DNA of 64,000 nt. Source: Flavobacterium sp. IB48 (GTDB lineage Bacteria > Bacteroidota > Bacteroidia > Flavobacteriales > Flavobacteriaceae). Made by a program: the position numbers and the translations under genes. This document shows, piece by piece, positions 43,668 to 53,252 of this stretch. The stretch spans positions 182,253 to 246,252 of the forward strand of contig NZ_JAEFCA010000003.1 of assembly GCF_016405855.1 (NCBI RefSeq), in the 5' to 3' direction. Each line of letters starts with the position of its first letter. Positions within the stretch are counted from its first letter, which is position 1. The notes beneath the pieces were generated by a model. That model saw nothing but the letters and a program-made list of their open reading frames with translations. It searched no databases and had not been told where the DNA came from.

Positions 43668-44936
43668 ATGAAAAAACTTAAACTAATTTTAATACTTATC
43701 GTAGGATTAAGTTTCGAAATTCAAGCACAAGAATTAGATGTAAACCTTCAACTCAGACCACGTTTTGAATATAGAAACGGATACAAACAACCAATATCTT
43801 ATGGTCAAGAAGGAACATCACAAATTTCACAGCGTTCTCGCTTAGGCATTAATTACAAACAAGACGATTTAATTGTAAAATTAACTTTTCAAAATACCAG
43901 AACATGGGGAGATGTCCCTCCGGCAACGGTTGCAGATAAAAATGGAGTGGCAGTTTTTGAGGCTTGGGCACAATATAATTTTACCGAGAAATGGAGTGCT
44001 AGAATGGGACGTCAGGTTCTTTCTTATGATAATCAGCGTATCTTGGGTGAAATGGATTGGGCACAACAAGGTCAAAGCCATGACGCACTTATTGTAACTT
44101 ATCAAACTGAAAAACAAAAATTAGATTTTGGTGGGGCTTATAATTCAACAGCAGAAAATGTCGTTCAAACTCCTTATACAGTTGCAAATTATAAAGCTAT
44201 GCAATATGCTTGGTATCATAATCAATTCAACGAAAATCTAGGTGCTAGCTTTTTATTATTGAATACAGGTTATGAATATGCTCCTAATCCTGCTCCTTCT
44301 ACTAAGCTACTAGTAGATTACATGCAAACTTTCGGACCTTATTTAACTTATAAAAAAGGTAAAATCGATACCAGCTTTTGGCTGTATGGACAAACTGGAA
44401 AAAACACCGATCAACAAGTAAGTGCATGGAATGCCGCAGCTAATTTTGGATATAATATTACTAATGCCTTCAAAGTTGGTTTAGGTTACGAATTTTTATC
44501 AGGAAAAGATTCAAATGACGGAAGCACGGTAATCAAATCATTCAATCCGATTTTTGGAACTAATCACGGACTTAACGGTTACATGGATTATTTTTATGTT
44601 GGAAATCATCTGAAAAGCGTTGGTCTGCAAGATGCTTTTATCAAATTGAATTATAATGTCAATAAGTGGCAATTTGCTTTAATTCCGCATGTATTCTTAT
44701 CTGCTGCTGATGTAGTTACACCAGTAAACGAAAAATTAGATTCGTATTTAGGAACTGAGGTTGACGCAACTTTTGGATATAATTTCAGAAAAAATATAAC
44801 GGTAACCGGAGGTTATTCTCAAATGTTTGGCTCTAAAACAATGGAATTTGTTAAAGGCGGAGATACTAGCCATACCAATAACTGGGCTTGGTTAATGATT
44901 TCTGTTGATCCGAAAATTTTTAGCTGGAAAAAATAA
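43668..44936 (+). CDS. Alginate-export-type outer-membrane porin
   Basis: 422 residues: signal peptide (LILILIVGLSFEIQAQ), then alternating beta-strands ending in WAWLMISVDPKIFSWKK. Segments SQRSRLGINYKQDDLIVKLT and WSARMGRQVLSYDNQRILGE match the alginate-export (AlgE-like) family. Alginate is unlikely to be the substrate here; next to narK, a channel for nitrate or anions is a reasonable inference. Separate terminator at 44965. Confidence 0.85.
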   Translation: MKKLKLILILIVGLSFEIQAQELDVNLQLRPRFEYRNGYKQPISYGQEGTSQISQRSRLGINYKQDDLIVKLTFQNTRTWGDVPPATVADKNGVAVFEAWAQYNFTEKWSARMGRQVLSYDNQRILGEMDWAQQGQSHDALIVTYQTEKQKLDFGGAYNSTAENVVQTPYTVANYKAMQYAWYHNQFNENLGASFLLLNTGYEYAPNPAPSTKLLVDYMQTFGPYLTYKKGKIDTSFWLYGQTGKNTDQQVSAWNAAANFGYNITNAFKVGLGYEFLSGKDSNDGSTVIKSFNPIFGTNHGLNGYMDYFYVGNHLKSVGLQDAFIKLNYNVNKWQFALIPHVFLSAADVVTPVNEKLDSYLGTEVDATFGYNFRKNITVTGGYSQMFGSKTMEFVKGGDTSHTNNWAWLMISVDPKIFSWKK

Positions 44937-44964
44937 TTTTTCTTGAAAATTAACTTAAAAATTT

Positions 44965-45000
44965 TACCCTTTTCTCATTTCGAAAAAAGGGTATTTTTTT
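44965..45000 (+). terminator. Intrinsic terminator after the porin gene
   Basis: TACCCTTTT / AAAAGGGTA stem (44965-44973 with 44985-44993), then T7. Confidence 0.85.
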
Positions 45001-45074
45001 TGATCTAATAAAAACTCATTATATACTTTAATTATTTATATTTGAATCGATTATGAACCCCCAATTCTATCCTA

Positions 45075-45440
45075 ATGAAACCATTTCTAAAATTGTCTTT
45101 GCTGACTTTTATTGTCACGCAAACAGGCATCGCTCAAAAGTACAACGACGCCTTAATTTCTAAAAACTCAGAAATAAATTTTGCAAAAACGCAAAAAAGA
45201 GGCATTAAGAAAAACAACATTATTTACTATGTTGAAAATGATTTACAAACAATATCTGCCTACAAAAGGAAGAAATTGAAATGGCAAACCAATGTTATTT
45301 CTGTTTGTGGAAAACCAAAAAAAGGTGACCCAGAAATTAGATATGTTGGTTACAACTCAAACAAACTGCTTATTGTTATCGGAAAACATAATTTTGCTGA
45401 AATAGACATTAACAGCGGTGAAACAAAATTTGTTGGTTAA
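45075..45440 (+). CDS. Hypothetical exported protein
   Basis: Not recognised. 121 residues with signal peptide (MKPFLKLSLLTFIVTQTGIA) and a short beta-rich basic body (KRKKLKWQTNVISVCGKPKK, NKLLIVIGKHNFAEIDINSG). Probably periplasmic. Bounded by its own terminator at 45467; relation to nitrate genes unknown. Confidence 0.65.
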   Translation: MKPFLKLSLLTFIVTQTGIAQKYNDALISKNSEINFAKTQKRGIKKNNIIYYVENDLQTISAYKRKKLKWQTNVISVCGKPKKGDPEIRYVGYNSNKLLIVIGKHNFAEIDINSGETKFVG

Positions 45441-45466
45441 GATTAAAGAAATCTAAATATATAAAC

Positions 45467-45504
45467 TGCCCTTTTTCCATTTTGAGAAAGGGTATTTTTT
45501 TTTT
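45467..45504 (+). terminator. Terminator after the hypothetical exported protein
   Basis: CCCTTT / AAAGGG stem (45469-45474 with 45487-45492), extended by wobble pairs, then a T run of ten. Confidence 0.75.
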
Positions 45505-45570
45505 GATTTACCAGAAATTTATTTCTCTCTTTAATCATTATATTTGAGTTAGAAATAATTTATTTTTCAA

Positions 45571-46284
45571 ATGAAACTAATTGCTTGGAATTGCAACATG
45601 GCATTCAGAAAAAAAGCAGAATTCCTTCTCGCTCACAATCCTGACATTGCTGTAATTTCTGAGTGTGAAAGTCCTGAAAAACTCAAATTTCCAGATCACA
45701 TAAAATTACCTTCGGATATTCTTTGGTACGGCGAAAATCCTAATAAAGGAATTGGTATTTTTTCGTTTGGAGATTATAGATTTCAATTGTTAGAATGCCA
45801 TAATCCAACTTTCAAAAACATCCTTCCAATTGCCGTAACAGGCGGGAAAATTGACTTTACTTTATTTGCTATTTGGGCTAATAATCCTGCTGATAAAGAT
45901 GGTGCTTACGTAACTCAGATCTGGAAAGCGATTCATTTTTATGAAGATTTAATCAAAGGAACTAAAACCATTTTAATTGGAGATTTTAACAGCAATACTA
46001 TTTGGGACAAACCACGTCGAGAAGGAAATCACACAACAGTTGTAAACAAATTAGCCGAAAAGAATATTTTCAGCACTTATCATAAATACTTTAATCAAAT
46101 TCAAGGTAAAGAAGAACATCCGACTTGGTATTTGTATCGTCATGAAAACAAACCCTATCATCTTGATTATTGCTTTGCTTCAAATGATTTTATGGAAGTT
46201 TTAGAAAGCGTCGAAGTTGGTGCTTACAAATATTGGACGTTGTATAGCGACCACAAACCTTTAATAATTAAATTCAATATATAA
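45571..46284 (+). CDS. Endonuclease/exonuclease/phosphatase family protein
   Basis: 237 residues, no signal. EEP-fold metallo-hydrolase: MKLIAWNCNMAFRKKAEFLL (Asn), VISECESPE (metal Glu), LIGDFNSNTIWD (Asp-Asn), and YHLDYCFAS ... YSDHKPLIIKFN (final Asp-His). Could be a DNA repair exonuclease or a phosphodiesterase. The downstream methyltransferase starts 3 bases after it, so they are co-transcribed. Confidence 0.9.
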   Translation: MKLIAWNCNMAFRKKAEFLLAHNPDIAVISECESPEKLKFPDHIKLPSDILWYGENPNKGIGIFSFGDYRFQLLECHNPTFKNILPIAVTGGKIDFTLFAIWANNPADKDGAYVTQIWKAIHFYEDLIKGTKTILIGDFNSNTIWDKPRREGNHTTVVNKLAEKNIFSTYHKYFNQIQGKEEHPTWYLYRHENKPYHLDYCFASNDFMEVLESVEVGAYKYWTLYSDHKPLIIKFNI

Positions 46285-46287
46285 ACC

Positions 46288-46908
46288 ATGAACAACTGGA
46301 CTCAACGTTGGGACGACCGTTATAAAAGCGAAGAATTCGCATACGGCGAAGAACCCAACAATTATTTAAAACAACAAATTGAAAAGCTTAATCCTAGTTC
46401 TATACTTTTCCCAGCTGAAGGCGAAGGAAGAAATGCCATTTTTGCAGCTAAATTAGGATGGAAAGTTTCGGCTTTCGATATAAGTGAAGAAGGAAGAAAC
46501 AAAGCGCTTCGTTTAGCAGAAAACAATAATGTTTCACTTGATTATCAAGTTGGCGAATTAGAAACTTTAGATTTTCAGGAAGAACAATTTGATGTGATAG
46601 CTTTAATTTATGCTCATTTTCCAGCTGAAATTAAATCAGAAATTCATCAACAGCTTGATAAATTATTAAGCAAAAACGGTATTATTATTTTTGAAGCTTT
46701 CAGTAAAAAGCATTTAGAATATGTTACCAAAAATGAAAAAGTTGGCGGGCCAAAAGACATCGAATCTCTATTTTCAATTGAAGAAATCAAAGCTGATTTT
46801 CCTAATTATGAAATCATCCAATTAGAAGAAAAAGAAATTGAACTCAACGAAGGTTTATTTCACAATGGAACTGGTTCTGTAATTCGATTTATTGGCAGAA
46901 AAAAATAA
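46288..46908 (+). CDS. SAM-dependent methyltransferase, TehB-like
   Basis: 206 residues. [21 protein letters not shown]-terminus, then [20 protein letters not shown] (SAM loop with Glu-Gly-Glu-Gly-Arg), [18 protein letters not shown], and [14 protein letters not shown]. This matches small TehB/thiopurine-type methyltransferases; the substrate may be a metalloid or thiol compound. Follows the EEP gene by 3 bases. Confidence 0.88.
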   Translation: MNNWTQRWDDRYKSEEFAYGEEPNNYLKQQIEKLNPSSILFPAEGEGRNAIFAAKLGWKVSAFDISEEGRNKALRLAENNNVSLDYQVGELETLDFQEEQFDVIALIYAHFPAEIKSEIHQQLDKLLSKNGIIIFEAFSKKHLEYVTKNEKVGGPKDIESLFSIEEIKADFPNYEIIQLEEKEIELNEGLFHNGTGSVIRFIGRKK

Positions 46909-46920
46909 ATTATATTCGAC

Positions 46921-46948
46921 GTAGAGACGCACTTCTTTGCGTCTCTAC
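46921..46948. repeat. Perfect 11-bp stem-loop GTAGAGACGCA
   Basis: GTAGAGACGCA / TGCGTCTCTAC around CTTCTT. It sits between the convergent methyltransferase and FNR genes; could be a repeat or shared terminator. Tandem CTTAG-type copies follow at 46983-47020. Confidence 0.65.
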
Positions 46949-47019
46949 AAAAAAATCAAATTTTTTACATCAACATAAAACCTTAGCATCTTAGAATCTT
47001 AGCAACTTAGAATCTTAGA

Positions 47020-47724
47020 TTAAAAATACTTATGCTCCATAATTTCAGATCTCAACTCTGAAACTCCTAAAATCCCTACACGCTTTCCTTCCGTTTTAAT
47101 TAGAGATTCTTTTTTAAGACTTGATAGAATTCGAATTGCTTGTTCTTCTGTTGTTCCTGCAAAATCTGCAATTTCCTTTCGCGAAAGCTCAATATCAATC
47201 AAACCATTCTTTTGTCCGAACTTACGATGAATATAAAGCAACAAATCAATTACACGTTCGCGAACATTCATATGAGCGATCTTGCGAATATTGTTTTCAC
47301 TTTTGTTTAATTCTTCGGCATAAAATAACATTAAAGCATATGTGAATTCTGGAATGTGCTGTAAAATTTCCATCATGGTTTCATTGCTAAAATTACACAA
47401 AACAGTATCTTCAAGAGCATAGGCGCCAATCAAATAGCGTTTGCTCGTTCCAAATCCACGGAAACCAATAATATCTCCGTTTGTGGTTAAACGAACGATT
47501 TGTTCACGACCGTTAATTCCTGTTTTTACCGTTTTGGCTTTTCCTTTACATATAAAGTAAAGTCCTTGCAATGGTGCACCTTCGGTAATAAAACGATTAG
47601 ATTTTTTACAGATTATATTCTGTTTTTTAGAAATATAAGTTGCCATCTGATGTAAATGCAAATGTTTCTTTATAAAACAATTCTCATTTGTACAGGAATA
47701 ACATACTGCTTGCTCTTCTTTCAT
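47020..47724 (-). CDS. FNR-type transcription regulator with four cluster cysteines
   Basis: 234 residues. N-terminal VCYSCTNENCF gives Cys8, Cys11, Cys16. A cyclic-nucleotide-binding-like beta-roll contains Cys110 (EDTVLCNFSN), which aligns with the fourth cluster ligand of E. coli FNR (Cys122). The spacing from the third to the fourth Cys is 94 residues here and 93 in FNR. C-terminal HTH SRKEIADFAGTTEEQAIRIL keeps the Glu and Arg of FNR's recognition helix. An oxygen- or NO-sensing [4Fe-4S] role is inferred. Divergent from the nitrate reductase gene, with the shared palindrome in between. Confidence 0.85.
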   Translation of the reverse strand: MKEEQAVCYSCTNENCFIKKHLHLHQMATYISKKQNIICKKSNRFITEGAPLQGLYFICKGKAKTVKTGINGREQIVRLTTNGDIIGFRGFGTSKRYLIGAYALEDTVLCNFSNETMMEILQHIPEFTYALMLFYAEELNKSENNIRKIAHMNVRERVIDLLLYIHRKFGQKNGLIDIELSRKEIADFAGTTEEQAIRILSSLKKESLIKTEGKRVGILGVSELRSEIMEHKYF

Positions 47725-47805
47725 GAGTTCTAATTTTTAGCACATTCAAAACTAATTTGTTGTTCCTCATTTCTTTTTATCAAAAGTAAAAAAATAAATC
47801 AAAAA

Positions 47806-47823
47806 TTAAGTATTAATACTTAA
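47806..47823 (+). promoter_or_regulatory. Shared palindrome upstream of nitrate reductase
   Basis: TTAAGTA-TTAA-TACTTAA, AAGTA-N4-TACTT core, in the gap between the divergent FNR and reductase genes. Confidence 0.65.
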
Positions 47824-47831
47824 AAAATACT

Positions 47832-47839
47832 TATTTTTG
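47832..47839 (+). promoter_or_regulatory. -7 element of the nitrate reductase promoter
   Basis: TATTTTTG matches TAnnTTTG; no -33 TTG, and the palindrome sits 8 bases upstream in its place. Confidence 0.6.
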
Positions 47840-47879
47840 TTTCAACTTAAGTAAGTGATTTATTTAAAACCGAGAAACG

Positions 47880-50800
47880 ATGCAAAGTACTAAGATCAAA
47901 ACTACCTGTTCCTACTGTGGCGTTGGCTGCGGTATAATCGTGACTAACGATGCTAAAAATGGTGTAATGGTCGAAGGCGATAAAAATCATCCTGTAAACA
48001 AAGGAATGTTGTGTTCTAAAGGAATGAATCTACACTACGTAGTTAACGATACTTCCGACAGAATTTTATATCCAGAAATGCGAGGCAGTAAAAATTATCC
48101 GCTCGAACGCGTGAGTTGGGATACAGCTCTTGATCGCGCTGCTGCAGTTTTTACTTCTATTATAAAAAAACACGGACCCGACAGCGTTGGTTTTTATATT
48201 TCTGGACAATGTTTAACCGAAGAATATTACTTAGTCAATAAACTAGTTAAAGGTTATTTCAAAACCAATAACATTGATACCAATTCCAGACTTTGCATGA
48301 GTTCTGCAGTTGTGGGCTACAAAAAAACTTTCGGAGAAGATTCTGTACCCATTGCTTACGATGATATCGAATTGGCAGATACTTTTTTAATTACAGGCGC
48401 AAATCCAGCTTGGTGTCACCCTATTCTTTTCAGAAGATTGGAAAAACACAAAGAGAAAAATCCGAAAACTAAAATAATCTGCATAGATCCAAGACGAACA
48501 GATACTGCCGTATTCTCCGATTTACATTTGCAGATTATTCCGGGTTCAGATATTATTTTATATCATGCTATTGCCAGACGAATTATCGAAAAAGGTTACG
48601 TAGATCATGATTTTGTAAAAAATAATGCTGAAAATTTCAAACAATACAAAGACTTAGTTTTAGGAACTTCTCTTGAAAAAGCCTCAAAACTTTGTGGAAT
48701 TTCTGTAAACGACATCAAACTTGCCGCTGATCTTATCGGAAAAGCAAAAGGATTTATTTCGCTTTGGGCAATGGGATTAAATCAAAGCGCCGTTGGAGTT
48801 GATAAAAATACGGCTTTGCTAAATTTATCTTTATTAACAGGACAAGTTGGAAAACCAGGTTCTGGGCCATTTTCATTAACAGGTCAACCCAATGCAATGG
48901 GCGGACGCGAAGTTGGTGGAATGGCAACACTTTTGGCAGCACATAAAGACATTGCAAACCCTACACATCGCAAAGAAGTGGCAGATTTTTGGGGTGTTGA
49001 TGAGATTTCAGATAAACCAGGTTTAACAGCGACGGAAATGTTTGAAGCTTTAGAATCAGGAAAAATGAAAGCGGTTTGGATTATCTGCACGAATCCGCTA
49101 GTGAGTTTACCCGATTCTAGAAGAGCCGAAAAAGCGCTTCAAAATGCTAAATTTGTAGTCGTTCAAGATATTTCGCATAATGCAGATACAGCCAAATTTG
49201 CCGACTTATTATTGCCTGCTGCGGGTTGGTTAGAAAAAGAAGGAACGATGACCAATTCGGAACGTCGTATTTCCTATCTTCCAAAAGGAATCAATGCACC
49301 TGGAGAAGCACTTCCTGATATTGAAATCTTGATTCGTTTTGCTAAAAAAATGAATTTCAACGGATTCAATTTCAACAATGCCGAAGAAGTTTACAAAGAA
49401 CATTGTGCACTTACAAAAAATACTAATATTGATATTTCATTCTTAAATTATAATCGTTTAAAAACTGAAGGCACTTTTCAATGGCCAGTTCCAGATTATA
49501 ATCATCCAGGAACTCCAAGATTGTTTACAGATAAAAAATTCTATACGCCATCTGGAAAAGCAATTTTTAATCTGCCAGTTTCTATCGAAAATACATCCGT
49601 TCAGCCAAATGATGAATTCCCTTTTATTTTAACAACAGGAAGAATTCGAGATCAATGGCATACGATGACAAAAACTGGAAAAGTATCTAGATTACTAACA
49701 CATATTCCAAGTCCTGTTTTAGAAATAAATCCTATTGATGCTTTTAAAAACAATATTAAAAATGGTGATATTGTCGTAGTTTCAAGTAAAAATGGAGAAG
49801 TTCGCGTAAAAGCGAAAGTCACCGATACAATCAAAGAAAAAGTTCTTTTTCTGCCGATGCACTGGGGAAAACAACTCGAAAATGATTTAAACCGAACCAA
49901 CAATTTAACGAATACGGTTGTTGATCCAATTTCAAAAGAACCCGACTTTAAGTTCACAACGGTTTCAATTAAAAAATACGTAAAACCATTTCAGAAAATT
50001 GCGATCGTTGGTGCTGGAGCGGCTTCTTTCCGATTCATTCAAAACTATCGTGAATTCAATTCAACCGATGAAATTATTGTTTTTTCGAATGAAGTAAATC
50101 CGTTTTACAATCGTGTTTTGTTGCCTGAATACATGACGGGAGAATTCACTTGGGAACAGCTTTTAAAAGTTAAAGATGGTGAAACTTTCAATAAACTAAA
50201 AATCACCATGAAAGCAGGGGTTTCTATTGATAAAATAGATCCAAAACAAAAAACAATTATAGATAGTCAAGGCGAAATTCACACTTTCGATTCGTTGATT
50301 ATGGCAACTGGAAGCCGTCCTTTTGTTCCCGAAAATGCACAGCTTCATCTTCCTGGACGTTTCACCGTTAGACGAAAAGAAGATGCTGATCGTTTGAAAA
50401 AACATTTAGACAGTACCAATCTTCCGCCAGAAGAACAGCACGTTGTCATTATCGGCGGCGGATTATTAGGATTAGAATTGGCAGCGGCTTTAAAACATAA
50501 AAAAGTAAAAACAACAATTATTCAGCGTGCTTCGCGTTTGATGGAGCGTCAGTTAGACCGAATTTCAAGTAAATTATTGGCTGAAGAAGTACAACTTAGA
50601 GACATTCAGATTTATTTTGATAATGAAGTCAGCACTGTTTTTGAAACTGATAATCCAAACGAAATCGAAATTGCTTTAAAAAGCGGAAAAATCATTACTG
50701 CAAATGCAATTGTATATACAATTGGAACAATTCCGAATATTGAAATTGCACGCGAAAGCGGATTAGCTTGCGGACGTGGCGTGAAAGTAAATCAGTATTT

Positions 50801-51395
50801 ACAAACTTCAAATCCAGATATTTTTGCCATTGGAGAAATAGCAGAATTCGAAAACAAACTTTTCGGAATCACTTCTGCTGCCGAAGAACAAGCTAATATT
50901 CTTGCAAATTTCCTTGCTGGTGATATTAGCAGTTATTACAAAGGTTCGATTTTAATGAATATTTTGAAATTAGAAGACATTAATCTTTGCAGTATTGGCG
51001 ATCTTACCATCCCAGAAAATGACGATTCGTACGAAGAAATTGTTTTTACCGATTTAAAGAAACGCTATTACAAAAAATGCATCGTAAAAGACGATCTTTT
51101 GGTTGGTGCCATTTTAATGGGAGATAAAAATGAGTTTGCCGAATTCAAAACGATGATTGAAAGCAAAATCGAATTATCAGACAAACGAAATACACTTTTG
51201 CGAGGAAGCTCAAATGCAAAACCAGTTTTAGGAAAATTAGTTTGTTCATGCAGTCAAGTTGGAGCTGGAAACATTGAAGAAACCATTAAAAGCGGCGTGA
51301 ACGATTTCACCGAATTATGCAAAAATACGGGCGCAGGTTTAGGATGCGGAAGTTGTAAAACAGAAGTTAAGGAGATATTGGCAAAATGTAAATAG
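47880..51395 (+). CDS. Assimilatory nitrate reductase fused to flavin reductase and BFD domain
   Basis: 1171 residues. N-terminal [4Fe-4S] motif CSYCGVGCGI (Cys10, 13, 17) with Cys45 in GMLCSKGMNLHY. Mo-bisMGD catalytic domain: the Mo-ligating Cys is in NSRLCMSSAV and the C-terminal Moco domain holds TTGRIRDQWHTMTKTGKVSR. Then, from about 704, an FAD/NAD(P) domain (IAIVGAGAASFRFIQNYREF; VVIIGGGLLGLELAAALKHK), and a terminal BFD [2Fe-2S] domain (CSCSQVG...LGCGSCK, about 1121-1170). The catalytic and NADH-oxidising subunits, separate in many bacteria, are in one chain. Expected to reduce nitrate to nitrite for NirBD. Confidence 0.93.
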   Translation: MQSTKIKTTCSYCGVGCGIIVTNDAKNGVMVEGDKNHPVNKGMLCSKGMNLHYVVNDTSDRILYPEMRGSKNYPLERVSWDTALDRAAAVFTSIIKKHGPDSVGFYISGQCLTEEYYLVNKLVKGYFKTNNIDTNSRLCMSSAVVGYKKTFGEDSVPIAYDDIELADTFLITGANPAWCHPILFRRLEKHKEKNPKTKIICIDPRRTDTAVFSDLHLQIIPGSDIILYHAIARRIIEKGYVDHDFVKNNAENFKQYKDLVLGTSLEKASKLCGISVNDIKLAADLIGKAKGFISLWAMGLNQSAVGVDKNTALLNLSLLTGQVGKPGSGPFSLTGQPNAMGGREVGGMATLLAAHKDIANPTHRKEVADFWGVDEISDKPGLTATEMFEALESGKMKAVWIICTNPLVSLPDSRRAEKALQNAKFVVVQDISHNADTAKFADLLLPAAGWLEKEGTMTNSERRISYLPKGINAPGEALPDIEILIRFAKKMNFNGFNFNNAEEVYKEHCALTKNTNIDISFLNYNRLKTEGTFQWPVPDYNHPGTPRLFTDKKFYTPSGKAIFNLPVSIENTSVQPNDEFPFILTTGRIRDQWHTMTKTGKVSRLLTHIPSPVLEINPIDAFKNNIKNGDIVVVSSKNGEVRVKAKVTDTIKEKVLFLPMHWGKQLENDLNRTNNLTNTVVDPISKEPDFKFTTVSIKKYVKPFQKIAIVGAGAASFRFIQNYREFNSTDEIIVFSNEVNPFYNRVLLPEYMTGEFTWEQLLKVKDGETFNKLKITMKAGVSIDKIDPKQKTIIDSQGEIHTFDSLIMATGSRPFVPENAQLHLPGRFTVRRKEDADRLKKHLDSTNLPPEEQHVVIIGGGLLGLELAAALKHKKVKTTIIQRASRLMERQLDRISSKLLAEEVQLRDIQIYFDNEVSTVFETDNPNEIEIALKSGKIITANAIVYTIGTIPNIEIARESGLACGRGVKVNQYLQTSNPDIFAIGEIAEFENKLFGITSAAEEQANILANFLAGDISSYYKGSILMNILKLEDINLCSIGDLTIPENDDSYEEIVFTDLKKRYYKKCIVKDDLLVGAILMGDKNEFAEFKTMIESKIELSDKRNTLLRGSSNAKPVLGKLVCSCSQVGAGNIEETIKSGVNDFTELCKNTGAGLGCGSCKTEVKEILAKCK

Positions 51396-51439
51396 TTTTC
51401 AGCTTATGTTGCTTGTTGTATTACTTTAAACATAAATTT

Positions 51440-51632
51440 TAACGCAAAGAGCGCAAAGTTTTTTTGCAAAGTATATTTAGTTTATCCTTAACTAAGGAGG
51501 CAAAATTCGCAAAGCTTTGAAAAAAAAAATAAAGTATTGCTTTGCGAACTTTTTTCGATAGAAAACAATTTTACGCACAGCATATAAACCTTAAAAAACT
51601 TTGCGAAAAAACTTTGCGCTCTTTGCGTTTAA
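51440..51632. repeat. Nested inverted repeats between nitrate reductase and rubredoxin-tailed gene
   Basis: Outer arms TTAACGCAAAGAGCGCAAAG and CTTTGCGCTCTTTGCGTTTA. Inner arms TTCGCAAAGC and GCTTTGCGAA. Fills most of the 286-base gap. Confidence 0.7.
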
Positions 51633-51681
51633 ATCAACACAATCCGCAGCTTAAAACCTGAAACTTGAAACAAAAACAAAA

Positions 51682-53112
51682 ATGGAACTAACAAGATTAA
51701 TAGTAAAAGGAGGCGTTATTTCGCCAGGGGAATTACAAGAAGTTGTAAATATCGCTTTGGAAGAAGGTTTGGATTCGATTTCGTTTGGCTCTAGACAAGA
51801 TATTATTTTTCCGAAAGGATTTAAATCTTTGGACAAAACCACTTTAGGAAAACATCATTTTGTTTATCCAGATCAAAAAAGCGGTAACAATATTGTTTCT
51901 TCTTATGTTTCGACTGATATTTTTAGAAACACCAATTGGCTTACCGGAAATAGGTTTTTATATATTTTGGAAGAATTTAAAGAACAGCCAAAACTTAAAG
52001 TCAACATAACCGATCCGAAACAGCAATTGGTTCCTTTGTTTACAGGACATTTAAATTTTATTGCGTCAGAACACGAAGATTATTGGTATTTATATGTTCG
52101 TCTTCCAAAATGGGAAAAAATGGAAATCTATCCAGTTTTACTTTACAGCTGGGATTTGGCCAAGATTTATTACGAAATTGAGAAAATCTCCGAAGAAGAA
52201 TTTATTGATATAGAAATGCTTTTCGCTTTAGTGAGCGAAGCTTTAGATACCAACAATAGAACAATCGACAAACCATTGAATATTCCGTTTTACCCATTTC
52301 CGTATTATGAAGGAATGAACAGAATGGGAATTGATCAATATTGGTTAGGATTATATTGGAGAAATAATTTATACGATTTAGATTTCTTGAAAGAAATGTG
52401 CGATTTATGTTTTGAATGCAAAATCGGGAAAATCTGCATCACTCCTTGGAAATCTTTCATTATAAAAGGAATTCCGAAAGATCGAAAACTAGAATGGGAA
52501 AAATTCTTAGGGAAACGCGGTATCAACGTTCGTCATTCTTTATTGGAATTAAATTGGCATTTGCCTGTAGCAACAGAATGGGCTTTGAATCTAAAAACTT
52601 TCTTAGTTCGAACATTAGATCAATTCGATATCAGTACTTATGGATTGAATTTCGGAATTTCAGAATACAATCGTGATGGGCATTATTTCACTTCCATTAT
52701 TATCGAAAAAAACGAACTTCCAACAGCTTTAGAATCCATCAAAATCAGGGATACCTATAATGTTTTGTTTGCAAAGAATTTTGACCCAAATACACGAGAA
52801 TATATTGTGCATTCTCAAGATATAGATAAACTGGAACTTCCAACAATTTTAATTGAGCTAAGCCGAAAATACTTTGAAGAACTTGGAAATTCGACCTCAG
52901 AAACAACTGAAAAACTGCAGAAAAAAGAAAAACCGCAATTAGATATCTATCAATGTCAGGAATGTTTAACACTTTATAATTCTGAATACGGAGACGAAAC
53001 TCAAGGAATTCCTAAAGGCCTTTTATTTGAAAATTTGCCAGAAACCTATTGCTGTTCTCTTTGCGAAGCGCCAAAAAGCAATTTTAAAATCCTAGAAGTA
53101 ATTGAAAATTAA
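51682..53112 (+). CDS. Rubredoxin-tailed protein with nitrite/sulfite-reductase-like body
   Basis: 476 residues. The body starts MELTRLIVKGGVISPGELQE and contains FECKIGKICITPWKSFIIKG, resembling the ferredoxin-like half-domains of nitrite/sulfite reductases, but not the full set of cluster Cys. The C-terminal 50 residues are a rubredoxin domain with YQCQECLTLYN and CCSLCEAPK as Fe-Cys4 ligands. Probably an electron-transfer partner of the nitrate or nitrite reductase, placed right after the former. No exact function is established. Confidence 0.7.
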   Translation: MELTRLIVKGGVISPGELQEVVNIALEEGLDSISFGSRQDIIFPKGFKSLDKTTLGKHHFVYPDQKSGNNIVSSYVSTDIFRNTNWLTGNRFLYILEEFKEQPKLKVNITDPKQQLVPLFTGHLNFIASEHEDYWYLYVRLPKWEKMEIYPVLLYSWDLAKIYYEIEKISEEEFIDIEMLFALVSEALDTNNRTIDKPLNIPFYPFPYYEGMNRMGIDQYWLGLYWRNNLYDLDFLKEMCDLCFECKIGKICITPWKSFIIKGIPKDRKLEWEKFLGKRGINVRHSLLELNWHLPVATEWALNLKTFLVRTLDQFDISTYGLNFGISEYNRDGHYFTSIIIEKNELPTALESIKIRDTYNVLFAKNFDPNTREYIVHSQDIDKLELPTILIELSRKYFEELGNSTSETTEKLQKKEKPQLDIYQCQECLTLYNSEYGDETQGIPKGLLFENLPETYCCSLCEAPKSNFKILEVIEN

Positions 53113-53252
53113 TGAGTTCTAAAAAAGCATCGCATTTTGTATTCAAAAATTGCGTATATTTAGCTTAACTAAGAATTTCGGTTAAAGCGTTATACTTCAA
53201 AAGCTTTAGAACCACTTGGTTAAGATCTATTTACTCAATAAAAAATACAATT

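Noticed and set aside
46983..47020. Tandem CTTAG-type units near the FNR gene, considered as a CRISPR or tandem repeat array
   Set aside because: Units are short, irregular and lack spacers; no CRISPR array or cas gene is seen anywhere in the window.
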